Notes under the pieces: model-generated
Seen by the model: only the letters and a program-made list of their open reading frames with translations
The model's database searches: none
What the model was told of the DNA's origin: nothing
Translations under genes and position numbers: made by a program
Assembly (NCBI RefSeq): GCF_030272615.1
Contig: NC_081406.1
Coordinates: forward strand, 240,734,422 to 240,798,421
From: Cryptomeria japonica
Lineage: Eukaryota; Streptophyta; Pinopsida; Cupressales; Cupressaceae
DNA: 64,000 nucleotides
Direction of reading: 5' to 3'
In this document: positions 24,541-36,173 of the stretch, one piece after another
Numbering within the stretch: position 1 is the stretch's first letter
Layout of the letters: each line of letters begins with the position of its first letter

Positions 24541-26236
24541 GTTGACAGTAATGACAACAAGACATTTCCAAAACTTCTCATAATTATTTTTCTAATTCCG
24601 AGGAGAATAAAAATAGCATGAACCATGGTGTAATTATCTACACAAAAACAAGTCACTAGATTAGATAACAACATATGTAAAGCGGTTAGCAGAAAGACCC
24701 CTTTATGCTCAAACTCATACTTATAATGTTGAAGTTATACAAGGATCCACCACAAGGGGTAAGAATGATCGGTAAAGAAAGAATTGAAGAAATAAATATA
24801 ATAACCCTTGGATATTAGATAAACAATATTCTCTAGAATAAGAATATCAAGATAAAAAGGAAAAAGTAAGATAAAAAGACATTATAATATAAGGAGAAAA
24901 ATAAAATTGTCATGGTTACTAACAGAGGGAAATAAATTACCAAAGTAAGACAAATATTTATTTATTTAATAATTAATGGGAAAATCATGAAAGTTGGGAG
25001 TCAATGGTTAATTATTTCAATCTACACACCCACTTCCCTTCTCTATAATGCCATATTAATTTATCCCTACTAGACTCATATTCTTTAAAAGACACATAAT
25101 ATCTTAGTGTCTAACTTTGTGTTAAATATATTTAGAACCTTTGAAATATACTATTGTTCATATGTGAAAATAGGGACAATCTGGTCCTTGCTTATGTGAC
25201 CAACATGAGGACGTAAACTTTAAGTGTTGTAGAGGTTGTAGTGGGTTATTATCACCTAGTTATTATGTAAGAGGAAGTGTACAATCGAATCATTATAGAA
25301 GGTGATTCATAAAACACTATTTTAATCCTAAAAAAATGAAAGACAAACTTCAATAGAAATGTGAACACCTAATTGCCAAGTGTTGGGACCTCACTCGAGG
25401 GATGAACCATGTTAGTCTTAGCCATAGGAAGAGAGAAGGGAGTAAAGTTGTCGTTAGGATAGCTTCTATGGGCTCATTTTCCAATCACTTGAAAATATGG
25501 ACAGATATTTATGATATCATCGATATGGTTTGTGTTGCTATCTTTGATGACACAAGGAATCACGATGAAGTATAATCCAAAGATTGTCATTTTTCTTGCC
25601 ATCACCACCCTTTTTTCCAATCATTAAATGTATCTAGATGGAAAATGTCTCATTCAAATTTTCATTGTACCTTCCCCAACCATTGTAACTGTTATCTTTT
25701 TCATACTTTTTGTTTTTGCTTTCTCCCTTTGGTATTCACCTCTAGGTTCTCAGTGATAGTTGTGGGGGTGACCTCATACAGACTGAACAAAACAGTTGTG
25801 GCGAGTTTTTAAAAAATGCCAAGTTGTGTCCACAAGTTGTCAGGGTAACCTTGCAAGTTATGTGGAAGAAATATAGAGCTTTGACTCTGATCTCTTCAAA
25901 AAATTTGCTCATTCGTAGGTGAAGGGAGAGGTGAAAATTGTGGTAGTTGCCTTTAAAGTCTCTCTAAACATTATCACTACTATCACTTATTTATTTTTGC
26001 AACTAATAACTTTTCCTAGGAAGACAAAAGGGTCATAAAAGGATTAATTTAAGATATTTTTCAATCTTGGAGAAGGGTTTTTGACATTGCAAAGTGGGTA
26101 TAATAGAGAGGACCTCCTCGAGGTATGGAAGGGTGTAGCCCTATTACTTATGAAATAATTCACTTTAGATGGAAGCTTTAAAAGATTCCATATCTAGCTC
26201 TTCCCCATACTGAATCATCTAAGGTATGACATTAAA
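24541..26236. other. Unassigned intergenic DNA
   Basis: About 1.7 kb of AT-rich sequence with no frame longer than the chance background. I see no repeat shared with the rest of the window. Confidence 0.4.
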
Positions 26237-27127
26237 ATGAATTTTTCTTTTTGTGCTTGTTCTTCTTTAACTCAATTGGTTGCTAGGATTAAATCAGAGA
26301 ATTCAATGCCCCTTCACCGAGGGCGGATTCTAAAACTTTACAACTTTCACTTGGCTTTAACCTTGTCAATTGGGTCCCCATTGATTTCCCTTGGTCCCTT
26401 GTCAGACTCAATTTTAGTGGTGGATCTCTGTATTGCCTCTATTTCAAAACATGACCCCAATGTTCCTTCTTCATCTAAAATCAAGTTAGTTCCTACCTGT
26501 TTCAACCCTATCAAAGGAGTAATATAAAAATAACCTAACCCCACCTACTAAGGAAGTGGAGTTGGTGGATTCAAATTAGGAGGAGTCTTCGGTGGAATCA
26601 GATTCCTCCTAGGTTTTGGAGTTAGATTGTTCTCCTGCTACTTCAAAGGAGTCCCTTTTCCACCTGGTTAGGATGCTTCTACCCCCATTTTTGGCACCTC
26701 TAATTTGGATCTAAAGGTGTATATGATAGAAGAGGTTAGTGGGTGACTATATGTGGTTACTAAATGACTCCTCTCACGGTTTGATGTGGCCATAAGAAAG
26801 ATTAGCAGGCTTGAAGTGGTGGCAGAGGTGGGGGTTAGGTCTTATAAATGGATGATGGAGGATAAAGATGATAGAGTTTGGAAGGGTGCTAGAGATATGG
26901 CTGGCAAATTAGAAAAATGGGATAAGGTTGAGTTGATACTAAATGATCTTGACGAAAAACTATCTCAAAGGGTTGAGAGAAATGCAATTGAGGAGTTGAA
27001 CGAGAACCAAGAGGAACTAATGAGGAAACTTGAGGAAATGTCTATGTTGAGCCACGAGATGGGACTATATAATTTGGCCTCCTTGCATGCTATTCAAAAT
27101 AAAATTTATCACACGAAGGCAAAGTGA
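26237..27127 (+). pseudogene. Degraded ORF with coiled-coil C-terminus, unknown
   Basis: The ORF at 26237-26527 and the one at 26786-27127 are in the same frame, with only a handful of stops between them, so they may be one former protein of about 300 residues. The last 110 residues are charged and helical (KLEKWDKVELILNDLDEKL, then NENQEELMRKLEEMSML). The family is not recognised. The general design resembles the minus-strand remnant at 23356-24540, and an ORF1-like origin is possible for both. Confidence 0.35.
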
Positions 27128-28499
27128 AAGAGACACATGGAGTCTCCCTCTACAACGATGGATCCCCCTACCCCAATGGTCAAGGCTACCTTTGAGTCTA
27201 GCGCTCTAGCCTCCGCTAAGGGCTCAAATAAAAATATTTTCTTTTCTAATACAGTCATCAATTGGTTTGCATAAAGATTGGCAAGAGGGTAATTCCTTCA
27301 TACATTAGACCATCCCTTGTGTCCTTGGTGGGTGGTTGTTTTATATTTTCTTTTTTGTTTTGTCTCTAGTCTTTGGTTGGTTTTTTGGTTCCTTATGTTT
27401 TGGTATCTTTTTCTTTTTGGTTGGGTGTGCATTATTGAAGTGCCCTCGGTTTTGTTGTTTAGTGGATATGTAAAGGTTCAAGCCTATCCTTCTTTTATTA
27501 GTCAGAACTATTAGTTTGATCATTTTACTATGATGTCCTATCTTAGCTAACCATATGATTTATGTTGTCTCCTTTGGAAAAAGTGCATCCCTCATATTGT
27601 GAGTTCCATCCCTTACATAATCCATGACTATAATGTCCATCTCTCTCTTATAATAATAGATTCTTTTTGTTATGCATTTATCTAAGAGTGATTGAATTTA
27701 TTCCTTTGCCTCTTCTGAAAGCCCCCACCATAATGCTACCAAATTTATTTTCACAATAAATTACTTAAAAAATTAAAATAATCATTTTTTTATAACTTCT
27801 TAGGGCCTGATTTTTAATTGATACCCAAAATTTTCAATATTTTTATTAATTTACAATGTTGGGAGTGAATTTTATATAAACCCTAATTTCATAATAAATA
27901 ATTTAATTAAGCTCTAAATGACCTTAAATATGGATTGTAGTACTCCAATATTCCTCTTATCACAACACTCTAGATATCAAAAGAATTTTCTTTTGCAACC
28001 TTAAGAGTGAACTTAATAAAAACCCTAATTTTACAATAACCCTTCAAATTTATTTCAAATGATGTCATCTTTGGATTATACTAGTTCCAATCTTTCCTTG
28101 ATCTATGCCCAGAAATTAGCATAAAAATAAATAAATTGAGAGAGATGTAGACTTTACAATATGCCCTCTTGAACGAAACACCTATGTGTTTATTGCCATC
28201 TAGATTTTGAGATCATGCTTTGATAGCACTTGTAAGGAAATAAATTGTGCATGAAAACAATATAGTAGTAAATATATTTCAAATTCTTACTAATATCTTA
28301 TAACAATAAGATTCTTTGAGGGACAAAACCTCCAAAAGTCTCTAATAAGAATATAATTCATAATATGAGAATCATAAACCAACCACTAGCTCCTATATAT
28401 CATATTTATACCTTGAATGTCACATAAGATAATTTTTTTAGACATTAGGAATCAGGTATAGCACCCCCTATAAACTTTAGTGTGCCAAGTAAACTTTTT
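27128..28499. other. Unassigned AT-rich intergenic DNA
   Basis: The first 400 bp are T/G-rich with a chance hydrophobic frame (27317-27514). The rest is AT-rich, without genes or repeats I can name. Confidence 0.4.
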
Positions 28500-28618
28500 A
28501 ATGTGGTTGGTGATGCCTGCATGACACATCCTCTTGTACCACATGGGTTGGGGGGAGACTAGACCTCGTGGCCTCATGCTTCACTACTGGAAGCTCTCGC
28601 CAATCAATCTAGGCCCCC
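28500..28618 (-). mobile_element. Possible tRNA-derived SINE fragment
   Basis: Read on the minus strand, GGCGAGAGCTTCCAGTAG and, some 35 bases on, CACGAGGTCTAGTCTCCCC have the look and spacing of decayed RNA polymerase III A and B boxes. The patch is GC-rich against very AT-rich surroundings. No clear target duplication or tail was found, so this is a weak call. Confidence 0.25.
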
Positions 28619-29810
28619 CAACCCGTCACATAAGATGATTTAACTACTGATATAAATCATTAATTATCATATAACTTAATTAGGAGTTAAGGTAAAACTC
28701 TACATACTGTAAGATGAAGGGGATAACATCAATCCATTTCCACACTTTAAAAAAAAGTAAGAAAGGGTTTTCAATAACTATGCCCCCTCTCTCTTTTTTC
28801 TCTTTAAATCCATGAGGAAAATAATAGAATAGAATGAAAAATCACATATAAAGAAATAACTAATATCCATTTTTCTTTTTTTTCTTTATTTACATCTAAT
28901 TGAATTTGGTATAATAACTTGTTTCCAACAAATATCTATTTTTAAACCAAAACATCTAACTTAAAAGATAATTTTCACTTTTTGAATGCAACATTTTCCC
29001 AAAATTTCATTTTCTAACTTAAAAAATAAATTTTACTTGTTTAAATAACTAAGCTATATTAATCAATATTTTTTAGTCATTTCACATGCATGTTAAATTT
29101 TCATTAAATCATTTAAAAATATTTTATTTAAAGTATCTAAAATGCACATAAATTAATAAAGAAATAACAAGGAATGCAAATATGTTACTAGGTTAGTGTG
29201 AAGGAGGTAAGAGAAAAATGTGATTTAAATAGAGCTCATTTGTTTAACACATCATATATCTTTCATGTTGATAGATTAAAATAAGTAAATGTAACCACAT
29301 AGGGCTTCATTGGCTAGGCCATATTATATCACGTGCATTAATATTGGGGGGTTTAATATCCTAAAAAAATGAGCTCAAAATATTGCCTATCTGGTGAAAA
29401 TATGAGGTTTTTTAATTCGGGCTATGAAAAATACAATATTTGTTGAAAATAGGGGGATTCTTTAGTATGCCATGAATGCCTATGATATAACCCAGGTTCA
29501 CTAAGTGAAGCCCCCATGAATGTAACAAACAAACTATGCGAGTGTCACAAATTAACAATAATTGATATATTATTTGTAATTACACATTTCAATTAGAGAT
29601 CATATTATGGTAAAAGTGCAAAGTTGTGTCACACTTTAATAAAGGTAATGGCCAACACTGATTCAACATTTTATATGTTGAATCACTAGAAAGTAACATA
29701 TATGTTTTGAATTTTGAAATGATGTAACTAATACAATCTATTTAGTAAATTTTATATTTGTAAATGTAAAAAATATATATATTTGAATTTTGTTTTTAAT
29801 AAAATAAACA
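28619..29810. other. Unassigned AT-rich intergenic DNA
   Basis: Very AT-rich, with no open frame over 60 residues and no recognised repeat. Confidence 0.4.
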
Positions 29811-30245
29811 CTATTTTTTTTTTGGTCAGTAATAATTTTTTATTGAATTGATAAGCAAAATAAGAAAATACACTATTCTTAAAACCAACAATCAACAAAA
29901 CCATATACATTACACATTCCACCAAGTCCACTACTTAACACTACAAAATTTAGGATGCACAAAAGATTAGTCTATTGGGCATCCTTTAACCCATGCATAT
30001 AACAGAGCAAAGAAAGTCAACCCATGCATCCAATAGAGAAAAAATTATATCACCTAACATCTCCTATCCTCAACTAGCATAACAAAACTAATAACTAAGA
30101 ACTATCTCTCATGCGGGTTCTCCTCATTCAACTTGTCTAGTATTTGTCGCAATTCCTCTGTACGAGCTCGCGGTGGTAGTTCCAGTCCCAACTCTGCCCT
30201 TTCTAGCTCATGTGCCACTTGGAGAGCTTCCTCAACAATAAACTA
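29811..30245 (-). pseudogene. 3' end of a transcript: short coding exon, 3' UTR and poly(A)
   Basis: On the minus strand a clean, GC-richer frame of 44 codons (from about 30233, VEEALQVAHELERAELG... to NEENPHER and a TAG near 30102) is followed by about 280 bp of non-coding sequence. Then come CAATAAAAAATT and a run of 11 A (29813-29823). An AATAAA-type signal some 20 bases before an A-run is the mark of a processed, retroposed mRNA end. The frame opens at TTTTAG, which could instead be a splice acceptor, making this the last exon of a host gene with a chance A-run. The protein is unknown; it is charged and probably helical. Confidence 0.4.
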
Positions 30246-32457
30246 AAATTTAATTTATGATAAAATGTTGAAATTTAAGTTACATGGAGTGTCACTCTTT
30301 ATATAGTAAATTTTCTTTTTTCCTTCAATATTTTTATGTGCATCAATAACTTGAAACTTTAGTGCATGGATTTTTTTTAAAAAATTTAATATATATATTT
30401 TAAATAAGTTTTAAAAATTTAATGCATTGAAATATAACTCTTTCCATTTGGCATAGCCTTTTGTTTTAATTTTTTAACCAAAATTGAAATTTATCATATC
30501 ATCTTGACTAGATTCTTTTCTCTATTGCATCATATTTTTTAAAAAATAAATAAAGAAATTTTAGTATTTTTCCTTACAAGATAATCAATCTTATATTTTA
30601 GTTTGGATGACCTACTTTCAATAAAATAAAATATTAAATGACATATATTTTAGAAAAACACACTTATAGATCTACAAAAGAATATTTTTATTTTTATTTG
30701 TAAATATTATTTATAAGAGTAGGAATTGCTGAAAAATCAATTTTTTCAAATAATTTGTTTTCTGGTGATTGGCCCCAAAGTGATATAAAATATGCATTTA
30801 CTAGACACTTTTGGAAATGTTGTGGACCAATTTTTCATTTTTAAATGAGATTATTTAAAAACAAAATAGTACAATGATTGGGACCTGGAAATAGAATATT
30901 CGAAGCCTGTGGAAGAAGAAAATGATTTTTAATTTTGAAGTCCTTAAAATTTGAAATTAAAGGCTTTCTTCCATTATAGGCAATATTCTCTATTGCACCA
31001 AGGCAATATCATTATTATAGGTAATATTCTTTCTCGCACCAAGGCATTGCAATCTCGATGAGTTCGAACCACACTCTGTTAGATTCATCTTGCTGGGATA
31101 GTTTAGAGTCTTGTTCACATACTTAATCTATGTGGTTCAATATTTTTAGTGTTATTACATTCTTTCTTACATTACATTATTTTAAGTTTGATGGTCATAA
31201 TGAAATAATACTTAATAGTTTTATTTTTATTTTTTTCAACTTTATTTTTAATATAAAGTTTATTTTTCAATTATGTTAATCATGTCTTTCATTTTATTTA
31301 ATTTGAAAATAATTAAATTTCTTTTATACTTGTATATGTATTTATATTTTTTAATATTTTTCTAATTTTAATTTTTTTCATCTATATTTCCTTGCATCCT
31401 TACAATTTTTCCATAACACTATGAATTATTAAGAAGTAAGAAACAAAATTTCATTTCTCCCACAAACGTCAAGACATGCAAAGCAATTATTAAGTTGCTT
31501 CTTATTATAGCTCCTTTCGAGGTATACCAATCATATATTAATCATTTAGTTTGATTATTATTTTATGGAAACAATTATGTAAACTATTTAATCTTATATT
31601 TTTTCCCCTTTAATGTAGCCTAACTTTTTTTTAAATATTTTTAATACACATGTGAAAATAAATAAAAAGAAAAATTAAAATGAAGCTAAAATTTTATTAA
31701 AAGAATTAGTCATACTATTTCAAGAATCTTCTTCCCTAGTACAAGAAAACACGTCTCGTTGAAACAATCTACAACAAAAATAAATGCAATTCCCTTCCTT
31801 TAACAATAAAAGACCTACAAAAATCATGAAAATGTATTCTCATGGTCTTGAATTTGAGTAATAACTTATTAAGCTAAACATACAATTTTTCAAGACACAA
31901 ATTAGCATCAATTTAAATTCCGCTTGTAAAGAAATCTTAGTGACACAAAATAGCCTCTTTTGATGGGCCAACTTGTGCAATTCTCTTTTCTTTTGACAAT
32001 AGAAGACCTCATACAAAAATCATGAAAATGTATTCTCATTGCCTAGAATATGACTAATATCTTAATAAGCTAAACATCTAATTTTCAAAGTAGGGAGATG
32101 CGAATGAAAATCCAACTTATAAAGAAATCTTAGTGGGATAAAATGGCCTCTTTCTATGGGCCCAACTTGTCGAACATGCTTAGACTATTTCTCTATGCAT
32201 TATAAAAAGGAGAAATTATTCCAAACGAAATTTGGACTCAAATGAATTCCAAATGAGTCCATAAGGGATCAAGTCTTGTTCAGTGCAAGGCTCCGACATA
32301 ATAAGGGATGGGGTTGAGATCATGCCCAGAACGAATTTGATAGAATGTATACCCCTCAGTCTTTAACAATTACCCGAAGAAGTTTGAGCCTATAAGCTTG
32401 TACCTCTGTATTGATTGGCAAAAACTACTTTATGAAGGCCCAGACTGACTAATGTAG
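30246..32457. other. Unassigned AT-rich region upstream of the NLR pseudogene
   Basis: No exon could be recognised, and in particular no coiled-coil or RPW8 domain that would serve as the NLR amino end. A short local duplication (CACCAAGGCA with TATTATTATAGGT/CAATATTCT, near 30975-31045) and a TTCGAACC word at 31063 are present. Confidence 0.4.
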
Positions 32458-34573
32458 TTGAAGGCTTCATGTAAGGCCCAGCTGGAAGAGCTGGAGACGT
32501 GGCTGCTCAAAGATGATTCTGTTCGTGTTGTTGGAGTCTATGGAATGCCCGGCGTGGGAAAAACGTTCATGCTCAAACACATCAACAATAACGAAAAGGT
32601 AGTCAATTTCTTTGAGCTTGTAATTTGGGTTACTCTGTCCAGAGACTCCGATATATCTGATCTTCAGAGGCGCATTTGTGAGAGAATTGAATTGCCTTGG
32701 CGATCCAATTCGAGCATTGACGAAGCCGAAGAGTTCTTGCATTCGGTTTTCAAGGAGAAGCCACTGCTGCTCATTTTGGACGATGTGTGGAAAAGAATAG
32801 ATGTTTCCAAATTGGGAATTTCTCCTTTTGGTAATAAAATAAAAATTGTACTGGCTTCTAGAGATAAAGAGGTGTGCAGGAGCATGAAAGCAGACAAGAT
32901 GATTGCAATGAAGCAACTGTCGGAGGAAGATGGAGCCTTCCCAGCCGGCGAGGATCAGAATATGGATAGCGAGATTGAGCCCTTGGCCAGAAGCATTGCA
33001 AGGGAATGTAAAGGACATCCCCTAGCCATTAAGACGCTTGCTCGGACAGTGCCAGATCTTCAGAACAGTACGCCGTCTGAATGGGTATATGTTCTCAAGC
33101 AGCTAAAGGCGATCGATCCAGAGTTTTATCGCATTCATCGAGAGATTGTGGAGGAATTATTCAAGCGGCTGAAGCAGAGCTACGATGCTCTGGAATCGGA
33201 TGAGCTCAGGCTTTGTTTCCTGTACTTGGCCGCCTACAGAGAAGACGAGGAAATCGACGCGGATGAATTGATACAATTGTGGCTGGCTGAGGGTCTGGTG
33301 AAAAGCAGAGAAGAGGGGCGCCACGGGTTTCTCGGGACCTTGGCGAACCGATGTTTGGTTGACATTGAGGTTAGAGAGGCAAACGGGCATCAAATATGGA
33401 AAGTGAAAATCCACGATGTGCTCAGAGATATGGCGGTACACGTTCCTGAGGTCGAGCAGAATATTCTGTTCCGTGCAGGTCAGAGTTTAACAGAGTTTCC
33501 AAAGTCTGCAATCGCAACATCGGTAAGGATATCACTGATGCATAACCTCTATCTGCAATTCCAAAGTCTGTTGTTGAGCTGGAACACAGTTGAGGAGGTC
33601 CCAGAGAGCTTTCTGGAGAAGCTGAATATGTTGAAGGTGCTTGATCTCAGCAACACGCCCTTCAAATTCTTGCCAAATTCCATCCACCAACTGAAGCATC
33701 TCCTCTATCTGCAGCTTTCAAATACCCAGAATAAGGTAATCCCTCATCAAACATTTTAGCTGAGTAGACTGCAGTTTCTAGATCTTTCTTTCTCCTCTCT
33801 GAAGAATATTCCGTCCATGATAAAAAAGCTGAAAAGTCTCCAAACTCTCAATTTAGCCCACTGTTATGATTTGGAGTTCGTTTCAGGCGACATATCACAC
33901 CTTACTAGTTTGGAAGAGCTTGACTTGTGGAAGTCGACAATGTTTGGAAATTCACGGGATGTAAGAGGAGGAGGAGAATCAAGGGAGGCCTCATTGCAAG
34001 AGGTATGCAAACTCCATCGCCTCAAGCATCTGCGTCTAATCCTAAAATCCCAAACTGAGGAGAAAAGCGTGGGGAATCTTGTGGAGCTTCAAGAATCTTG
34101 TTAAAGGAACCCCTGATTTGTTCCTAGAATTACAAAATCTCAAGTACTTAAAGCTGAAGTCTTCTCAAATACTGCTCACTCTTTCCGGATTAGGGTTAGC
34201 AAGACTGTCCAATTTGAATGAAATAGATATTGAGGAATGCCTTCTGCTCACGGAGTTGGGAGAATATTTTGGGAGGAAAGGTTGCTTTCCGAGGCTGTGC
34301 AAGCTCGCACTGTGGATGTTACCTTTTCTGGAGAGTGTGTGTAGTTTCGTCGAAGAAGGGGCTCTTCCCATGTTGCAGACTTTGACTATATTCCATTGTA
34401 TGAAAGTTAAAGTACTGCCACAGGATCTAGATAATCTCAATTCTCTGGAACAGATCAAAGAAGAGAAAGAATGGTGGAATGAAATTAGCTGGCGAAATGA
34501 AGAGATGAAGCAGCATCTTCATGATAAGTACGTGGAAATCGTGGAAATCCATGATAAATATCATGCTTAGCCC
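32458..34573 (+). pseudogene. NB-ARC-LRR (NLR) disease-resistance gene, 5'-truncated and broken
   Basis: NLRs are cytoplasmic immune receptors that bind ATP/ADP through the NB-ARC domain and sense pathogen effectors. Residues counted from 32458 show the P-loop GMPGVGKT (29-36), an RNBS-A-like FFELVIWVTLS, kinase-2 LLLILDDVW (103-111), RNBS-B KIVLASRD, GHPLA for GLPL (186-190), CFLYLAAYREDEE, and IHD for MHD (318-320). Leucine-rich repeats run from LNMLKVLDLSNTPFKFLP onward to 34570. The wording is like gymnosperm NLRs. Defects: no ATG and no amino-terminal domain (the frame is closed by TAG at 32455), the RNBS-C region after LSEEDG is shortened, an in-frame TAG sits at 33757 with LRRs continuing in the same frame, and a frameshift lies between 34079 and 34104. 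The carboxy end (EEKEWWNEISWRNEEMKQHL) matches the family end, with TAG at 34568. Confidence 0.9.
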
Positions 34574-34666
34574 ACAGTTTTCCCGTAACTAAGAACCATG
34601 AAGTAAATTGCTTGCACGAATTATAGGCTGTTTATTTTGCGAAGTATTGCTTGTGTGTAATTATGT

Positions 34667-34672
34667 AATAAA
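34667..34672 (+). promoter_or_regulatory. Polyadenylation signal of the NLR pseudogene
   Basis: AATAAA lies about 95 bases after the NLR stop, a normal distance for a plant near-upstream element. The region further on (34673-35155) holds no recognisable gene. Confidence 0.45.
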
Positions 34673-35155
34673 AAACTTTATGCTATGAAAAGTTTGGGAG
34701 ATTGTAATTATAGCATCATGTTGCAAGGGATTACTATAGGTAATGTTTTAAAAGTATGGTTATTTTATATTTTGTTAGTCTAATTAATTATGTCGAATGT
34801 ACTTCTTTTATGAAGTTTAAAATGCTAGATGAATGGTTCAATCTATTAAAAAAGGATGCAAGTGATGAAAGATATATCTATTGTTCATTTTCATTATCCT
34901 CGAAATTTTTAGATTATTTGTCATGTGTAAGATCTCTAACACAATTACATGACAAATGACTACACAAAAATGTGCCTTGATGACCTCACCTCCTATTACA
35001 ATGTGTGATGACATGAAATTGTTGTTTTAATATGGAAAGAGAGCATAAAATACATTAATCTCACTCCATAGTCATGAAAGACAAATCAAAAGCATATGTA
35101 ATGTCAATGTAATTTTTTGACTCAGTATTTACCAAAAGTACTTTGACATAGCATT

Positions 35156-35951
35156 TGTTGGAATCCAAGAACACTGAGAGGGGGGATGAATCAGTGTTCT
35201 ACCGGTGACAGAATATAAAATTAAAGTGCATAACCAAATGAGCACATAAAGCAATACCATAACACTTACCGGCTAGAGTTCACTACTCAAATACACAAAT
35301 ATGGAAGTCTCACTGACTTACAGATCATTACAAAATGATTTATAACAAAAAAGAACTTAAATGATGCATTTGACCATGTTGGATAAGTTCTGGTTGTAGT
35401 TCTAGTATCCTTAATTAAACTGGTGATACTGATACTCTTTTCTGCTACCGGTTAGGATTGTGCACATGCAACTATGCACATACACTATCATTCGCTCATC
35501 AATCCACATACCATCAATCTCTGACTCATTCGCATCTCAAATCGCATCATAAGTATGTATGAAATTCATCACTAATAGATCTCCCTTATACACCCTTATA
35601 ACTTGTTCATCATGTCAGCCTTTACAATAAAATTAAACCTATCGGCTTCCGGATCATAAAGAGTATTACAAATTATCTTGATGATCTTGCTTGATTTCAG
35701 CCTTGCACTCTACCTTCAATTCCTCCAATGACTTTATCAGATCCCATAATATGAATTACAAGTACAAAGAATAACTGGTTAATAAGTGTAAACCACAGGG
35801 TGTATATCAGTTGGCCTTATCTAGACAAAATGATAAAGTGATAAATCTGGATGAATAAATACCATCCCCTGAAGATGAGTTGTCATTAATGACAACCCAA
35901 AATGCAATTCACCTCATAAGGTAAATACCGAATGAGTGTCAATTGCTAACA
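35156..35951 (-). repeat. 3' LTR of copia element 3 (minus strand)
   Basis: 796 bp, TGTTGGAATCC... to ...AATTGCTAACA, with CTGAGAGGGGGG near the left end and the reverse complement of a polypurine tract (ATCTCCCCCTTTGGC) directly to the right. It is therefore the 3' LTR of a minus-strand element. No second copy of this LTR lies in the window. Confidence 0.75.
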
Positions 35952-36173
35952 ATCTCCCCCTTTGGCATTGATGCCAACAGTCATGTGAAAAATGATATTA
36001 CCTCTAAGTACTCCCCCTTTCCTGTATATGCATGCAGCTATTTACATTGTACACCCCCCCTGTGATATACATTCATTTTTCATTGTACACCTCCTCCTTT
36101 GACATCAATGACAAAGTTGGGTGAATATATACAAGAAAATATGTACAAGTGAATTACACATATATACCGGTCC
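35952..36173 (-). other. Polypurine-tract region of copia element 3
   Basis: On the + strand there are pyrimidine runs at 35953 (CTCCCCCTTTGGCATTGATG), 36011 (CTCCCCCTTT), 36053 (ACCCCCCCTG) and 36090 (CTCCTCCTTTGACATCAATG). Each is the complement of an AAAGGGGGAGA-like tract, and the GGCATTGATG or TGACATCAATG tail recurs, so a small module has been copied. Confidence 0.6.

Noticed and set aside
31055-31080. tRNA gene suggested by TTCGAACC near 31063
   Set aside because: No A box, no cloverleaf arms and no acceptor stem could be built around it.
33733-33759. A tiny intron (AAG|GTAATCC...TTTTAG|CTG) removing the NLR stop
   Set aside because: About 27 nt is far below the plant intron minimum, and the LRR continues in the same frame across the stop, so a nonsense change is simpler.
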